Source of the DNA: CAVTOA01 sp963736285
Lineage (GTDB): Bacteria; Actinomycetota; Actinomycetes; Mycobacteriales; QHCE01
Length of the DNA: 64,000 nt
Reading direction: 5' to 3'
Assembly: GCA_963736285.1 (NCBI GenBank)
Contig: CAVTOA010000002.1
Coordinates: 186,001 to 250,000, forward strand
Shown: piece by piece, positions 1 to 7,553 of the stretch
How the letters are laid out: each line of letters starts with the position of its first letter
Numbering within the stretch: position 1 is the stretch's first letter
Made by a program: the position numbers and the translations under genes
Notes under the pieces: model-generated
Database searches by the model: none
What the model was told of the DNA's origin: nothing
What the model saw: the letters and a program-made list of their open reading frames with translations, nothing else

Positions 1-617
1 ATCTGGCTGAACGTGCCCGCACTGGGGAGCTTGATGAGATAGTCGACGACCCATCCGAGACCACTCCCGTTCACGAAGTACAGGGCGTGCTCCACAGATT
101 CGCCTATCCGCCCAATGTGGTGGTCGTCGATGGTGGGTTGCCACAAGTCAATGCGGCCGCTGCGGTCTTTGACGAGCTAGGTATCGACAACATCCTCCTG
201 TGTGGACTCGCGAAGCGACTCGAAGAGGTGTGGTTGCCAGGCAAGGAATTCCCGCTCATTCTGCCGCGGACCAGCGAGGGGCTGTATCTGTTGCAACGCG
301 CTCGCGACGAAGCGCATCGTTTTGCTATCCAGTACCACCGAAAGAAGCGCACAAAGCGGATGACCAGTTCGATCCTGGAATCGATACCTGGCTTGGGGGA
401 CGCGAGACGGACCGCTTTGCTTCGCCATTTTGGTTCGGTGCGCAAGATCGAGGCCGCTTCGGCAGAAGAGATAGCCACGGTGCCAGGCATTGGTTCCCGG
501 CTCGCCGAGACGATTGTGACCGCGCTCACCAAGAATGCTGGTCGTGCCAGGCAAGATAGCAGTAACGCCGCGGCCATCGACGAAGAAGGAACAAGTACGG
601 CCGATGCGACATTTTGA
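1..617 (+). CDS. uvrC: UvrABC excinuclease subunit UvrC, C-terminal part (5' end outside window)
   Basis: Nucleotide excision repair incision subunit acting with UvrA and UvrB in the cytoplasm. The frame is open from base 3 with no stop, so the gene begins upstream of the window. Visible are the RNase H-like nuclease core (VVVVDGGLPQVNAA, with the catalytic Asp; later LILPRTSEGLYLLQRARDEA and HRFAIQYHRKKR) and the C-terminal tandem helix-hairpin-helix region (SILESIPGLGDARRTALL, then VPGIGSRLAETI). The tail after the HhH is short and acidic. It is followed 19 bp later by rapZ in the same direction, the standard actinobacterial order uvrC-rapZ-yvcK-whiA. Confidence 0.96.
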   Translation, partial: LAERARTGELDEIVDDPSETTPVHEVQGVLHRFAYPPNVVVVDGGLPQVNAAAAVFDELGIDNILLCGLAKRLEEVWLPGKEFPLILPRTSEGLYLLQRARDEAHRFAIQYHRKKRTKRMTSSILESIPGLGDARRTALLRHFGSVRKIEAASAEEIATVPGIGSRLAETIVTALTKNAGRARQDSSNAAAIDEEGTSTADATF

Positions 618-636
618 TCCGATCAGGGGGACAGCA

Positions 637-1554
637 GTGACTGTGGGGGGCAGTGAAAAGACAGACACGAAATCCGAGGTTAATCAGCTCGATTTGGTGG
701 TGGTCACCGGTGTTTCTGGTGCGGGGCGCAGTACGGTGGCGCGCGCGTTGGAGAACGTAGGATATTACGTTGTCGACAATGTTCCGCAAGCGTTGACAAT
801 CTCGCTAGCCGAGCTGGCGCGCGAATCAGCGGAAGGCTCCACTGAGGACACTTTTCGGCGCACCGCGATGGTGCTGGACGTGCGTGCACGTGCGTTCTCA
901 CTCGATCCACTAGCCGCGGTCGAGAAACTACAGGCCCGCGGCTTTAAGCCGCATGTGGTGTTTGTGGACGCGTCCGACGATGTGCTGATCCGTCGGTTCG
1001 AAAATGTCCGACGGGTGCATCCCATGCAAGGTACCGGCAGACTCGCTGACGGCATCAATGCGGAGCGGCAGCTCTTGGGCGATTTGCGCGGAAAAGCGGA
1101 CCTGGTGCTCGACACCACCATTCTCAATGTCAACCAGCTGCGGGCACGAGTAGAAGGACTGTTTGCTTCCGAACCACCATCGGTAGGCGTTACGGTGCTG
1201 TCCTTTGGCTTTAAGTACGGCTTGCCGTTGGATGCGGATTTGGTGGTGGACATGCGATTTTTGCCGAACCCACATTGGGTTCCCGAGTTGCGCGCGCTCA
1301 GTGGGTGCGATGAAGCGGTCGCGAACTATGTGCTGGCGCAACCAGGCGCACGCGAATTTCTTGACCGCTACACCGGTCTCGTCCTCGAGATGTTGCCGGG
1401 TTACCGGCGCGAAGGTAAGCAGCGTGTGTCGATCGCGATTGGCTGCACGGGTGGCAAACATCGGAGTGTGGCGTCGGCTATCGCGTTGGGCGAACGTCTC
1501 ACCGAGGCTGGAACGTCGACGCTTGTCTCGCACCGTGACCTGGGGCGAGAGTGA
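637..1554 (+). CDS. rapZ: RapZ/YvcJ-family nucleotide-binding protein
   Basis: P-loop protein of the RapZ (YvcJ) family; in enterobacteria it is an RNA-binding adaptor that controls amino-sugar synthesis, while its role in actinobacteria is not settled. The Walker A motif is GVSGAGRST, with Arg where most P-loops have Lys, a substitution I recall from other actinobacterial members. The C-terminal signature IGCTGGKHRSV is intact. I chose GTG at 637 because AGGGGG lies six bases upstream; an in-frame ATG at 604 would overlap uvrC and has poorer spacing. About 305 residues, normal for the family. The stop overlaps the yvcK start as GTGA, indicating translational coupling. Confidence 0.93.
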   Translation: MTVGGSEKTDTKSEVNQLDLVVVTGVSGAGRSTVARALENVGYYVVDNVPQALTISLAELARESAEGSTEDTFRRTAMVLDVRARAFSLDPLAAVEKLQARGFKPHVVFVDASDDVLIRRFENVRRVHPMQGTGRLADGINAERQLLGDLRGKADLVLDTTILNVNQLRARVEGLFASEPPSVGVTVLSFGFKYGLPLDADLVVDMRFLPNPHWVPELRALSGCDEAVANYVLAQPGAREFLDRYTGLVLEMLPGYRREGKQRVSIAIGCTGGKHRSVASAIALGERLTEAGTSTLVSHRDLGRE

Positions 1555-2546
1555 GGGCGCCGGTCACGTCCCGACAAAACACGCCAGAAATTCGCCGCGT
1601 CGTCGCCCTGGGCGGCGGGCATGGTTTGTTCGGTTCATTGCGCGCGTTACGTCGGCTCAAATTGGACGATAGTCCAGACCGTTGGCTCGACATCACCGCC
1701 GTAGTCACCGTGGCCGACGACGGCGGGTCCAGTGGGCGGCTGCGCTCCGAATTCGACATGCTCCCACTGGGAGATTTGCGCCAGGCATTGGTCGCTCTGG
1801 CCGGCGAGGATCGCAACACCGCGCAGCTCGCGATGCTGTTTCAGCACCGGTTTTCCGGCGAAGGGCCGCTGGGCGGCCATGCGGTGGGCAATTTGGTCTT
1901 GGCTGGTTTAGTCGATCTTCTTGACGATTCCGTCGCGGCACTGGAGCACGCCGGACGCATCGTTCGTGCTTGCGGTCGGGTTCTGCCCATGTCCACCATC
2001 CCGTTGCTGATCGAGGCGGACGTGACAGGGCTCGATACTGATCACCCCCAGCAGGTGAGTGTCGTGCGTGGACAAGCAGAGTTGGCGGTCACGACGGGCA
2101 CGGTGGAACAGGTGCGGCTTTTGCCGGCGGCCCCGTCAGCATGCCCGGAAGCTGTGGCTGCGGTGGAGGAAGCCGACTGGCTCATCTTCGGCCCTGGGTC
2201 GTGGTTCACCAGTGTGCTACCTCATTTGCTCGTGCCGGAGTTGCGCGCGGCGATAGAACGTAGCCCTGCGCGGCGAGTGGTGATTTTGAATTTGTCGTCC
2301 GGCGGTGAGACAGCCGGACGCTCCGCCGCCGATCACTTATCTGTACTGTCTCAACACGCTCCGGAGTTTCATGCCGATGTGATTGTGGCCGATCGGTGCA
2401 TAGTGCGGGACCACACGCGACTGCGAGGTGCGGCAGAATCACTGGGTGGGCGGCTGATGTTGGTGCCAGTGGCCATGACAGACGGAACCCAGCGGCATGC
2501 CCCCGATGCGCTTGCCCGGGCCCTCCGTGCTGTGTTCGACAGTTAG
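1551..2546 (+). CDS. yvcK: YvcK/CuvA family protein (UPF0052, gluconeogenesis factor family)
   Basis: Cytoplasmic protein of the YvcK/CofD-like superfamily, known in Bacillus and mycobacteria (CuvA) to be needed for correct cell shape and growth on gluconeogenic carbon, with UDP-sugar binding reported. The N-terminal glycine loop VALGGGHGLFGSL and the hallmark TVADDGGSSGRLRSEF followed by LPLGDLRQALVAL are present, as is a later GPGSWFTSVLPHLLV segment. Length 331 residues fits. It starts with GTG inside the rapZ stop (GTGA overlap) and precedes whiA by 87 bp. Function in this organism is inferred from the family and the conserved neighbourhood only. Confidence 0.93.
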   Translation: MRAPVTSRQNTPEIRRVVALGGGHGLFGSLRALRRLKLDDSPDRWLDITAVVTVADDGGSSGRLRSEFDMLPLGDLRQALVALAGEDRNTAQLAMLFQHRFSGEGPLGGHAVGNLVLAGLVDLLDDSVAALEHAGRIVRACGRVLPMSTIPLLIEADVTGLDTDHPQQVSVVRGQAELAVTTGTVEQVRLLPAAPSACPEAVAAVEEADWLIFGPGSWFTSVLPHLLVPELRAAIERSPARRVVILNLSSGGETAGRSAADHLSVLSQHAPEFHADVIVADRCIVRDHTRLRGAAESLGGRLMLVPVAMTDGTQRHAPDALARALRAVFDS

Positions 2547-2633
2547 AGACCGAGCGGGGCTCACCGAGCTGAGCCCACAACAACGAGCAGTAGACCTAGG
2601 CCCCCGTGCGGCCGCGATACAGGCAGGTGACAG

Positions 2634-3614
2634 ATGGCAATGACCTTGGCGGTAAAGGACGAATTGAGCCGGGTCTCCGTGACAAAACCATGCTGCCGCC
2701 GAGCTGAAATGGCGTCATTGCTGAGGTTTGGTGGCGGTATCCACATCGTCAACAGTCGGGTGGTGGTGGAGGCCGAGCTCGACACCGGCAACGTGGCGCG
2801 GCGGCTGCGGACTGAGATCAGCGAAGTTTTCGGACATGCCAGTGAGATCTACGTGCTGGCGCCGGGTGGGTTACGCAAAGCCAGCCGTTACATCGTCCGG
2901 GTGGTCAAAGACGGCGAGGCATTGGCTAGGCAGACAGGTTTGCTTGATGTGCGGGGTCGCCCGGTGCGAGGGCTCCCGCCACAGGTGGTGTCGTCTGCGG
3001 CGTGCTGTTCTGCGTCGGCATGGCGTGGGGCGTTCTTGGCGCACGGGTCATTGACGGAACCGGGTCGATCGTCCTCATTGGAGATCAGTTGCCCTGGTCC
3101 GGAGGCGGCGCTCGCACTCGTGGGTGCGGCTCGTCGGCTTGGCGTGACGTCCAAGGCGCGTGAGGTACGCGGCATTGATCGAGTGGTAGTGCGCGACGGC
3201 GACTCCATCGGAGCACTTCTCACTCAGGTCGGTGCACACTCCAGCTTGCTGGCGTGGGAAGAGCGGCGGATGCGGCGCGAGGTGCGGGCCACGGCCAACC
3301 GGCTCGCCAACTTCGACGACGCAAACTTGCGTCGGTCGGTGCGGGCGGCCGTAGCGGCGAGTGCCCGGGTTGAGCGGGCCATCGAGATCCTCAGCGACGA
3401 CGCGCCCGAGCATCTGTTGGCGGCGGGGCGGCTTCGGCTGGACCACCGTCAGGCCTCACTGGAGGAGCTTGGTTCGCTCGCTGAACCGCAGCTGACCAAA
3501 GACGCCATCGCCGGGCGCATTCGGCGGTTGCTGGCACTTGCCGACAAGCGGGCGCACGACAATCACATTCCCGACACCGAGTCCGCTGTCACTCCAGAGA
3601 TGCTAGCGCCGTAA
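2634..3614 (+). CDS. whiA: WhiA-type DNA-binding regulator
   Basis: WhiA family: an N-terminal LAGLIDADG-homing-endonuclease-like fold without nuclease activity plus a C-terminal helix-turn-helix. In Streptomyces it works with WhiB to switch on sporulation septation genes; in non-sporulating bacteria it affects division and chromosome segregation. Length 326 residues is typical. Signature segments include the opening LAVKDELSRV, CCRRAEMASLLRFGGGIH, and the C-terminal HTH part LRLDHRQASLEELGSLAEP. The ATG at 2634 has AGGCAGGTGACAG just upstream. An SsgA-like protein is also encoded in this window at 34.4 kb, making a developmental role more thinkable. A strong hairpin follows 42 bp after the stop. 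Confidence 0.94.
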   Translation: MAMTLAVKDELSRVSVTKPCCRRAEMASLLRFGGGIHIVNSRVVVEAELDTGNVARRLRTEISEVFGHASEIYVLAPGGLRKASRYIVRVVKDGEALARQTGLLDVRGRPVRGLPPQVVSSAACCSASAWRGAFLAHGSLTEPGRSSSLEISCPGPEAALALVGAARRLGVTSKAREVRGIDRVVVRDGDSIGALLTQVGAHSSLLAWEERRMRREVRATANRLANFDDANLRRSVRAAVAASARVERAIEILSDDAPEHLLAAGRLRLDHRQASLEELGSLAEPQLTKDAIAGRIRRLLALADKRAHDNHIPDTESAVTPEMLAP

Positions 3615-3656
3615 GGCGATGATAGCGTCTGCTCGCTTGTATTGCATTGCAGAATT

Positions 3657-3699
3657 GAGCGGGGTTTCCCTCCATTGTATCTAGAGGGAAACCCCGCTC
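3657..3699 (+). terminator. Strong hairpin after whiA
   Basis: A perfect 15-bp stem (GAGCGGGGTTTCCCT and its complement) closes a 13-nt loop, starting 42 bp after the whiA stop. No uridine run follows, so it is not a classic intrinsic terminator, but the position and stability fit the end of the uvrC-rapZ-yvcK-whiA transcription unit. It is unrelated in sequence to the two repeat families elsewhere in the window. Confidence 0.6.
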
Positions 3700-3719
3700 C
3701 TAAATGGACGTTTAGGCTT

Positions 3720-3956
3720 TTACCGCTGGTCGAAAGTGTCAGGAACGGCAAGGGCAGTGAGAGTCTCGGTGAGGTCGGCGGCTGTGCCGTCGTCAATCTG
3801 CATGCCGGGCTCGCGCAGGAGCGCGGTGTCGATGAGACCACGCCGCCGCAATGTTTCCTTCCGGATGGCAAGACCAATCCCCGGCTGCCCTTCGAAATAC
3901 CAGCAACGGAAGGTAGCAGTAATAGCTGACCGCCGCGGCAGATGCCGTCTGCTCCA
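3720..3956 (-). pseudogene. Possible C-terminal fragment of a lost gene
   Basis: A 78-codon open stretch with no start that I trust, ending in TAA at 3720. The codon use is like that of real genes here (many G/C third positions) and the peptide looks natural, including WYFEGQPGIGLAIRKETL and later LREPGMQIDDGTAADL. It is closed upstream by a stop at 3957-3959. I do not recognise the family. It may be the surviving 3' end of a gene whose front has been lost; a chance open frame is the alternative. Confidence 0.25.
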
Positions 3957-4006
3957 TTATCAATAGTGATGAGCATGAATGGTAAGCAAACCAGTGATTG
4001 TACTAC

Positions 4007-4168
4007 GTGAGCGAAACCGAGTATCGTCCAAAAGTGCAAGCGGGCGGCGACCGTCAGAAAACAGATCATCTCCAGGCTTATCTAGCCGAAGAGCTCCATG
4101 ACGAGCCGCGCAGTACGCCGCCGCGAGCTGTGGCATGCATGGGGATGCGCTACTGGTTGGTCGGGTGA
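4007..4168 (+). CDS. Small hypothetical frame (53 residues)
   Basis: GTG-initiated frame with a charged N-terminal half (LQAYLAEELHDEPRSTPPRA) and ending MGMRYWLVG. There is no ribosome binding site and no family match I can name. It may be a fragment of a decayed gene rather than a translated protein. It is listed only because the surrounding 1.1 kb holds nothing better. Confidence 0.15.
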   Translation: MSETEYRPKVQAGGDRQKTDHLQAYLAEELHDEPRSTPPRAVACMGMRYWLVG

Positions 4169-4727
4169 CTGTCGAAATGGCTGAAAGTTCGGCGATGCTC
4201 GTTGCGCTATGATCAGAACGTGACGAGCGGTGCAGAGTCCTGTAAGCACGATCGGGAACGTCGGTAGGCATCGGCACTTGCTCGGCAGCGATAACAAGGG
4301 TCTCCCCGGCTGTACACCAGTGGTGGCGCGCATGTGCCAGCCGTGCCCGCGCTTTTCGAGATGAAGTATTAGGCACCATTAGGTGGCTCATTGGTAGGAA
4401 AGCCCACCACAACCGAAACGCGACCTGCGCCGTTTCTGCGTTGCCATCTTGGTGAAAAGCATTCACGTCTGCAGGGGTGAGTATGTAGAGGGCCTGGCAA
4501 GCGGCAACCGTGAGCTCCGTAGATGGCCGCTATGTGGCGATTGCCGAACGCCTTGATGAGACTTTCGTCACGGCGTCGTCAGAAGAATGGCGTGGTCAGG
4601 ATGCTGTGATCACCATGCAACTTGCGGGCGAATCGATGCCGTCCATTGTGGCTTCAAAACAATCCACTGTGGTCATTTATCTCCCCAGTCTGCGGCCGGC
4701 CGTTGATTGGGTCGCATACCCTGTCCC

Positions 4728-4843
4728 TTGTTTGACCGGTCGTTTTGCAGGCGGTTTCCGGCAGATTCACCGGTCAAACACAAAACCCTGGAATGACCGG
4801 TGAAACTGCCCATAACTCGCCGGCAAAACGACCGGTCAAACAA
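4728..4843. repeat. Repeat family T, copy 1 (double unit)
   Basis: Palindromic element of 116 nt at the 3' side of asnB. The outer arms match for 21 bp beginning TTGTTTGACCGGT; an inner pair TTCACCGGTCA / TGACCGGTGA makes two tandem hairpin units, so ACCGGT occurs four times. The inner sequences are imperfectly complementary across the whole element. Other copies are at 10089, 12338, 39604 and 57841. No uridine run follows either side. Confidence 0.85.
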
Positions 4844-4882
4844 CGGGGACGAGCGGACGGCGCCACCGCTAGGACAACACCG

Positions 4883-6835
4883 CTAGGACAACGCCGGTTG
4901 GACTACCGGCTTGGTGATAAGCGCCGACTGGTTGCGCTCGAGGCCAGGGTCGATGGTGTGGTCCACGTACACCGCGTACCAGACGCAGAACGCCAACAGC
5001 GTCCAGATTTTCTTGCTGTGGTCGGCGTCGCCTCGGTGATGTGCCTCTAGCAACTCGGCGGCGTAGGGCAAGTTGATGAGTGCCCCCGCGCCGGAGCCGG
5101 CAAAAATGTCTCGGGCCCAGGTGTACATCTCGTTCTTCAACCACACTCGCGTGGGCGTGGGGAAGCCAAGCTTGGGCCGGTTGACGATCTCAGACGGCAC
5201 GACACCCGCAAGCGCCTGGCGGAGCGCGTATTTGGTGGTGTTTGTGTTACGGGGAACTTTGAGCTCCGTTGGCACTCGAGCCGCGACATCGAACACCTCA
5301 GAGTCCAAGAATGGCACTCGCAGTTCCAGGGAGTGCGCCATGGACATCCGGTCGGCCTTAGCCAGAATGTCGCCACGGAGCCAGACATAAAGGTCGACGT
5401 ACTGCATTTTCGTGACATCGTCGAGATGGGACGCTTCGGCGAAGAGTGGGCCGGTGATGTCGGTGGGCCGCACAGAAGGGTCGTACTGCCGCAACACGGT
5501 GCGCTTTTCCTGCTCAGTGAAGATGCGCCCGTTGCCAACGTGCCGCTGCTCGATCGGGGTGGTGCCGCGTTCGACGAAACCCTTGCCCTTGACGCCTTCG
5601 GGCACTACGGCCGAAATCGCCCGTAGTCCTTTTTGGAGCGATTTTGGCAAATTGGCGACAGACTTTAACGACAGCGGCTCGCGGTACAGCGGGTATCCGG
5701 CGAAGAACTCGTCAGAGCCCTCACCCGACAGCACCACTGTCACATGTTCCGCTGCCTTCTTAGCGACGTAATACAGCGGAATAAGCGAGGGATCCGCCAC
5801 CGGATCGTCCAAATGCCACATGATGCGGGGGAGCGCGTCCATCATCATCTGTGGCGTGACGAGAACCGGATAGTTGGTGACGTCTAGCGCTCGCGCGGAT
5901 TCTTCGGCGATGCCCAACTCGGAGTAGCCAGCGACCTCGGTTGCCGCAGTGAAAGTGAGAATGTTCGGGTTGAGTTCGCGAGCCAGCGCCACAATCGCGG
6001 TGGAGTCGATGCCGCTCGATAAGAACGCGCCTACGGGTACGTCCGAGCGCATGTGAACCCGGACACTGTCACGCAGTGCGTCCTGTATGTCCTGGTAGAG
6101 GGCGTTGGGGTTGTCTACTTTGGTCGGTTTAAAGGAAGGCTTCCAATACCGACTAACCTCGATGCCGCTGCCAGGGGAGTAGCGGAAACACTCGCCGCCA
6201 CCCAACCGGGCGATGCCACGGTGCAGCGAGCGGGGGTCGGGCACATATTGGAACGTGACGTAATGCGACAAGCTGTCGAGATCGACCCCATCGTCACCCG
6301 CGCTGGCAGATGCCGCAAACGGCAGCAGTTCTTTCTTTTCGCTCGCGAAGTAGACACCGTCCTCAGTGGACAAATAGTACAGCGGCTTGATGCCAAACCG
6401 GTCGCGTGCGCCAAATGCTTGACGCTCCACTGTGTCCCAAATGACAAACGCGAACATGCCACGAAGCCGAGATACCGCTTGCTCGCCCCAGTAATGATAA
6501 GCGGCGACCACCACTTCGCTGTCGCCGTCGGTGGCAAACTGGGCGCCGTGCTCGCGGATGAGCTCGTCTCGCAGCTCAATATAGTTGTAGACCTCGCCGT
6601 TATAGGTCATCACATAGCGACCGTCGGCGTAGTTGATTGGCTGGTGGCTGCCCTCAACGTCGATAATGGACAGCCGCTTGAAACCGAGCACCGCATCGTC
6701 GCTGCTTTGATCGACGACTTCAATCTTAGTCTCATCCGGCCCGCGGTGGTGGATGTGCTCTAGGGCCTCGGCGATGGCTTCGCGGTGGGAGGATGCCGCC
6801 CGTTTGGCACTGACAAAGGTCAGTAGTCCACACAT
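4883..6835 (-). CDS. asnB: Glutamine-dependent amidotransferase AsnB/LtsA (probable meso-diaminopimelate amidase-type ligase)
   Basis: Class II glutamine amidotransferase fused to an asparagine synthetase-like ATP-pyrophosphatase domain, about 650 residues. Cys2 of MCGLLTFVS is the nucleophile, which fixes the start at 6835; AAAGGAG lies upstream. The synthetase half has the PP-loop SSGIDSTAIVALA and later LSGEGSDEFFAGYP. In Corynebacterium (LtsA) and mycobacteria (AsnB, Rv2201) this type amidates meso-diaminopimelate of peptidoglycan. Here it starts one base after the gatD stop (TGACATG) and follows murT-gatD, which amidate D-glutamate of the same stem peptide. The context therefore favours a wall role over free asparagine synthesis; this is inference. 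Confidence 0.9.
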   Translation of the reverse strand: MCGLLTFVSAKRAASSHREAIAEALEHIHHRGPDETKIEVVDQSSDDAVLGFKRLSIIDVEGSHQPINYADGRYVMTYNGEVYNYIELRDELIREHGAQFATDGDSEVVVAAYHYWGEQAVSRLRGMFAFVIWDTVERQAFGARDRFGIKPLYYLSTEDGVYFASEKKELLPFAASASAGDDGVDLDSLSHYVTFQYVPDPRSLHRGIARLGGGECFRYSPGSGIEVSRYWKPSFKPTKVDNPNALYQDIQDALRDSVRVHMRSDVPVGAFLSSGIDSTAIVALARELNPNILTFTAATEVAGYSELGIAEESARALDVTNYPVLVTPQMMMDALPRIMWHLDDPVADPSLIPLYYVAKKAAEHVTVVLSGEGSDEFFAGYPLYREPLSLKSVANLPKSLQKGLRAISAVVPEGVKGKGFVERGTTPIEQRHVGNGRIFTEQEKRTVLRQYDPSVRPTDITGPLFAEASHLDDVTKMQYVDLYVWLRGDILAKADRMSMAHSLELRVPFLDSEVFDVAARVPTELKVPRNTNTTKYALRQALAGVVPSEIVNRPKLGFPTPTRVWLKNEMYTWARDIFAGSGAGALINLPYAAELLEAHHRGDADHSKKIWTLLAFCVWYAVYVDHTIDPGLERNQSALITKPVVQPALS

Positions 6836-6836
6836 G

Positions 6837-7553
6837 TCAGTAGCTCCTTTGCTTGGCGCCGGCCCGAGCAAGCTCGGCTAGCTGGTCATCGATGGGGTGT
6901 TCCGTGAATTCGCCATGGGCATGTGTGGCTGCCAAACGAATTAACGCGTCGGCAAAGCGTGGATTGTTCGGCAATACCGGCCCATGTAGGTAGGTGCCGA
7001 AAGCGTTGACAGTGCGGGCTCCCTCCGCTCCGTCTTGACCATTGTTTCCGCCACCGCGAGCGACTGTGCCCAGTGGACGTTGGCCGTTCAATAGAAAAGT
7101 GCGGCCGCTGTGGTTTTCGAAACCAAAAAGCGTCCCAAACTCTTCGGTTTCCACCATGACGTTCCCGACCATCCGGTCCGGGCTGGCAATAGTCTCAGCA
7201 TCAAAAATGCCGATTCCCTTAATTTCTTGCTGATCGTGGGTGACAAATCTGTGGCATAGCAGCTGATACATTCCACAAATCATCAACATGGGCACGCCAT
7301 CGCTGTTAAGCGCATGAAGTTCCGGCCCAATTCGCACAATGTCTTCTTGAATATCGGACTGGGCCGAATCTTGACCGCCGCCACCAAGAATCAGGTTGAC
7401 GGTAGTGGGCAGAGCATCGCCGGCGTGGTGAAAATGCACTACCGATTGATACCCGTGCCATTCCGCGCGACGTTGAAGCGTGAGCAAATTGCCACGATCG
7501 CCGTAGATGTTCATCTCATTGGGATACAAATTTAAGATGTGCAGCTCTTTCAT
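6837..7553 (-). CDS. gatD: Lipid II isoglutaminyl synthase, glutaminase subunit GatD
   Basis: Class I-like glutamine amidotransferase (CobB/CobQ type), 238 residues, opening HILNLYPNEMNIYGDRGN as GatD proteins do. The probable nucleophile is the Cys in MLMICGMYQLL, and the paired His is in TYLHGPVLPNNPRFADALI. GatD supplies ammonia to MurT, which amidates the alpha-carboxyl of D-Glu in lipid II. Its ATG overlaps the murT stop (ATGA), and asnB follows directly, so the three genes read as one translationally coupled unit. The CGMYQ sequence differs slightly from the CGGYQ I associate with many relatives. Confidence 0.93.
   Translation of the reverse strand: MKELHILNLYPNEMNIYGDRGNLLTLQRRAEWHGYQSVVHFHHAGDALPTTVNLILGGGGQDSAQSDIQEDIVRIGPELHALNSDGVPMLMICGMYQLLCHRFVTHDQQEIKGIGIFDAETIASPDRMVGNVMVETEEFGTLFGFENHSGRTFLLNGQRPLGTVARGGGNNGQDGAEGARTVNAFGTYLHGPVLPNNPRFADALIRLAATHAHGEFTEHPIDDQLAELARAGAKQRSY

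Larger units (their letters stand above)
3615..4727. other. 1.1 kb stretch with no convincing gene
   Basis: Between whiA and repeat T1 I find only short open stretches in several frames, none with a good ribosome binding site, a recognisable motif, or clear extension. After the hairpin at 3657-3699, the most protein-like pieces are a minus-strand fragment ending at 3720 and a plus-strand 53-codon frame at 4007. The 4510-4803 frame only stays open by running into repeat T1. This looks like decayed coding DNA left between the whiA unit and the murT-gatD-asnB cluster. Confidence 0.5.

Noticed and set aside
3642..3929. Plus-strand 95-codon frame after whiA
   Set aside because: It runs through the whiA hairpin and lies opposite a more protein-like minus-strand frame.
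4510..4803. 97-codon plus-strand frame before asnB
   Set aside because: No ribosome binding site or family features; its last third is repeat T1.
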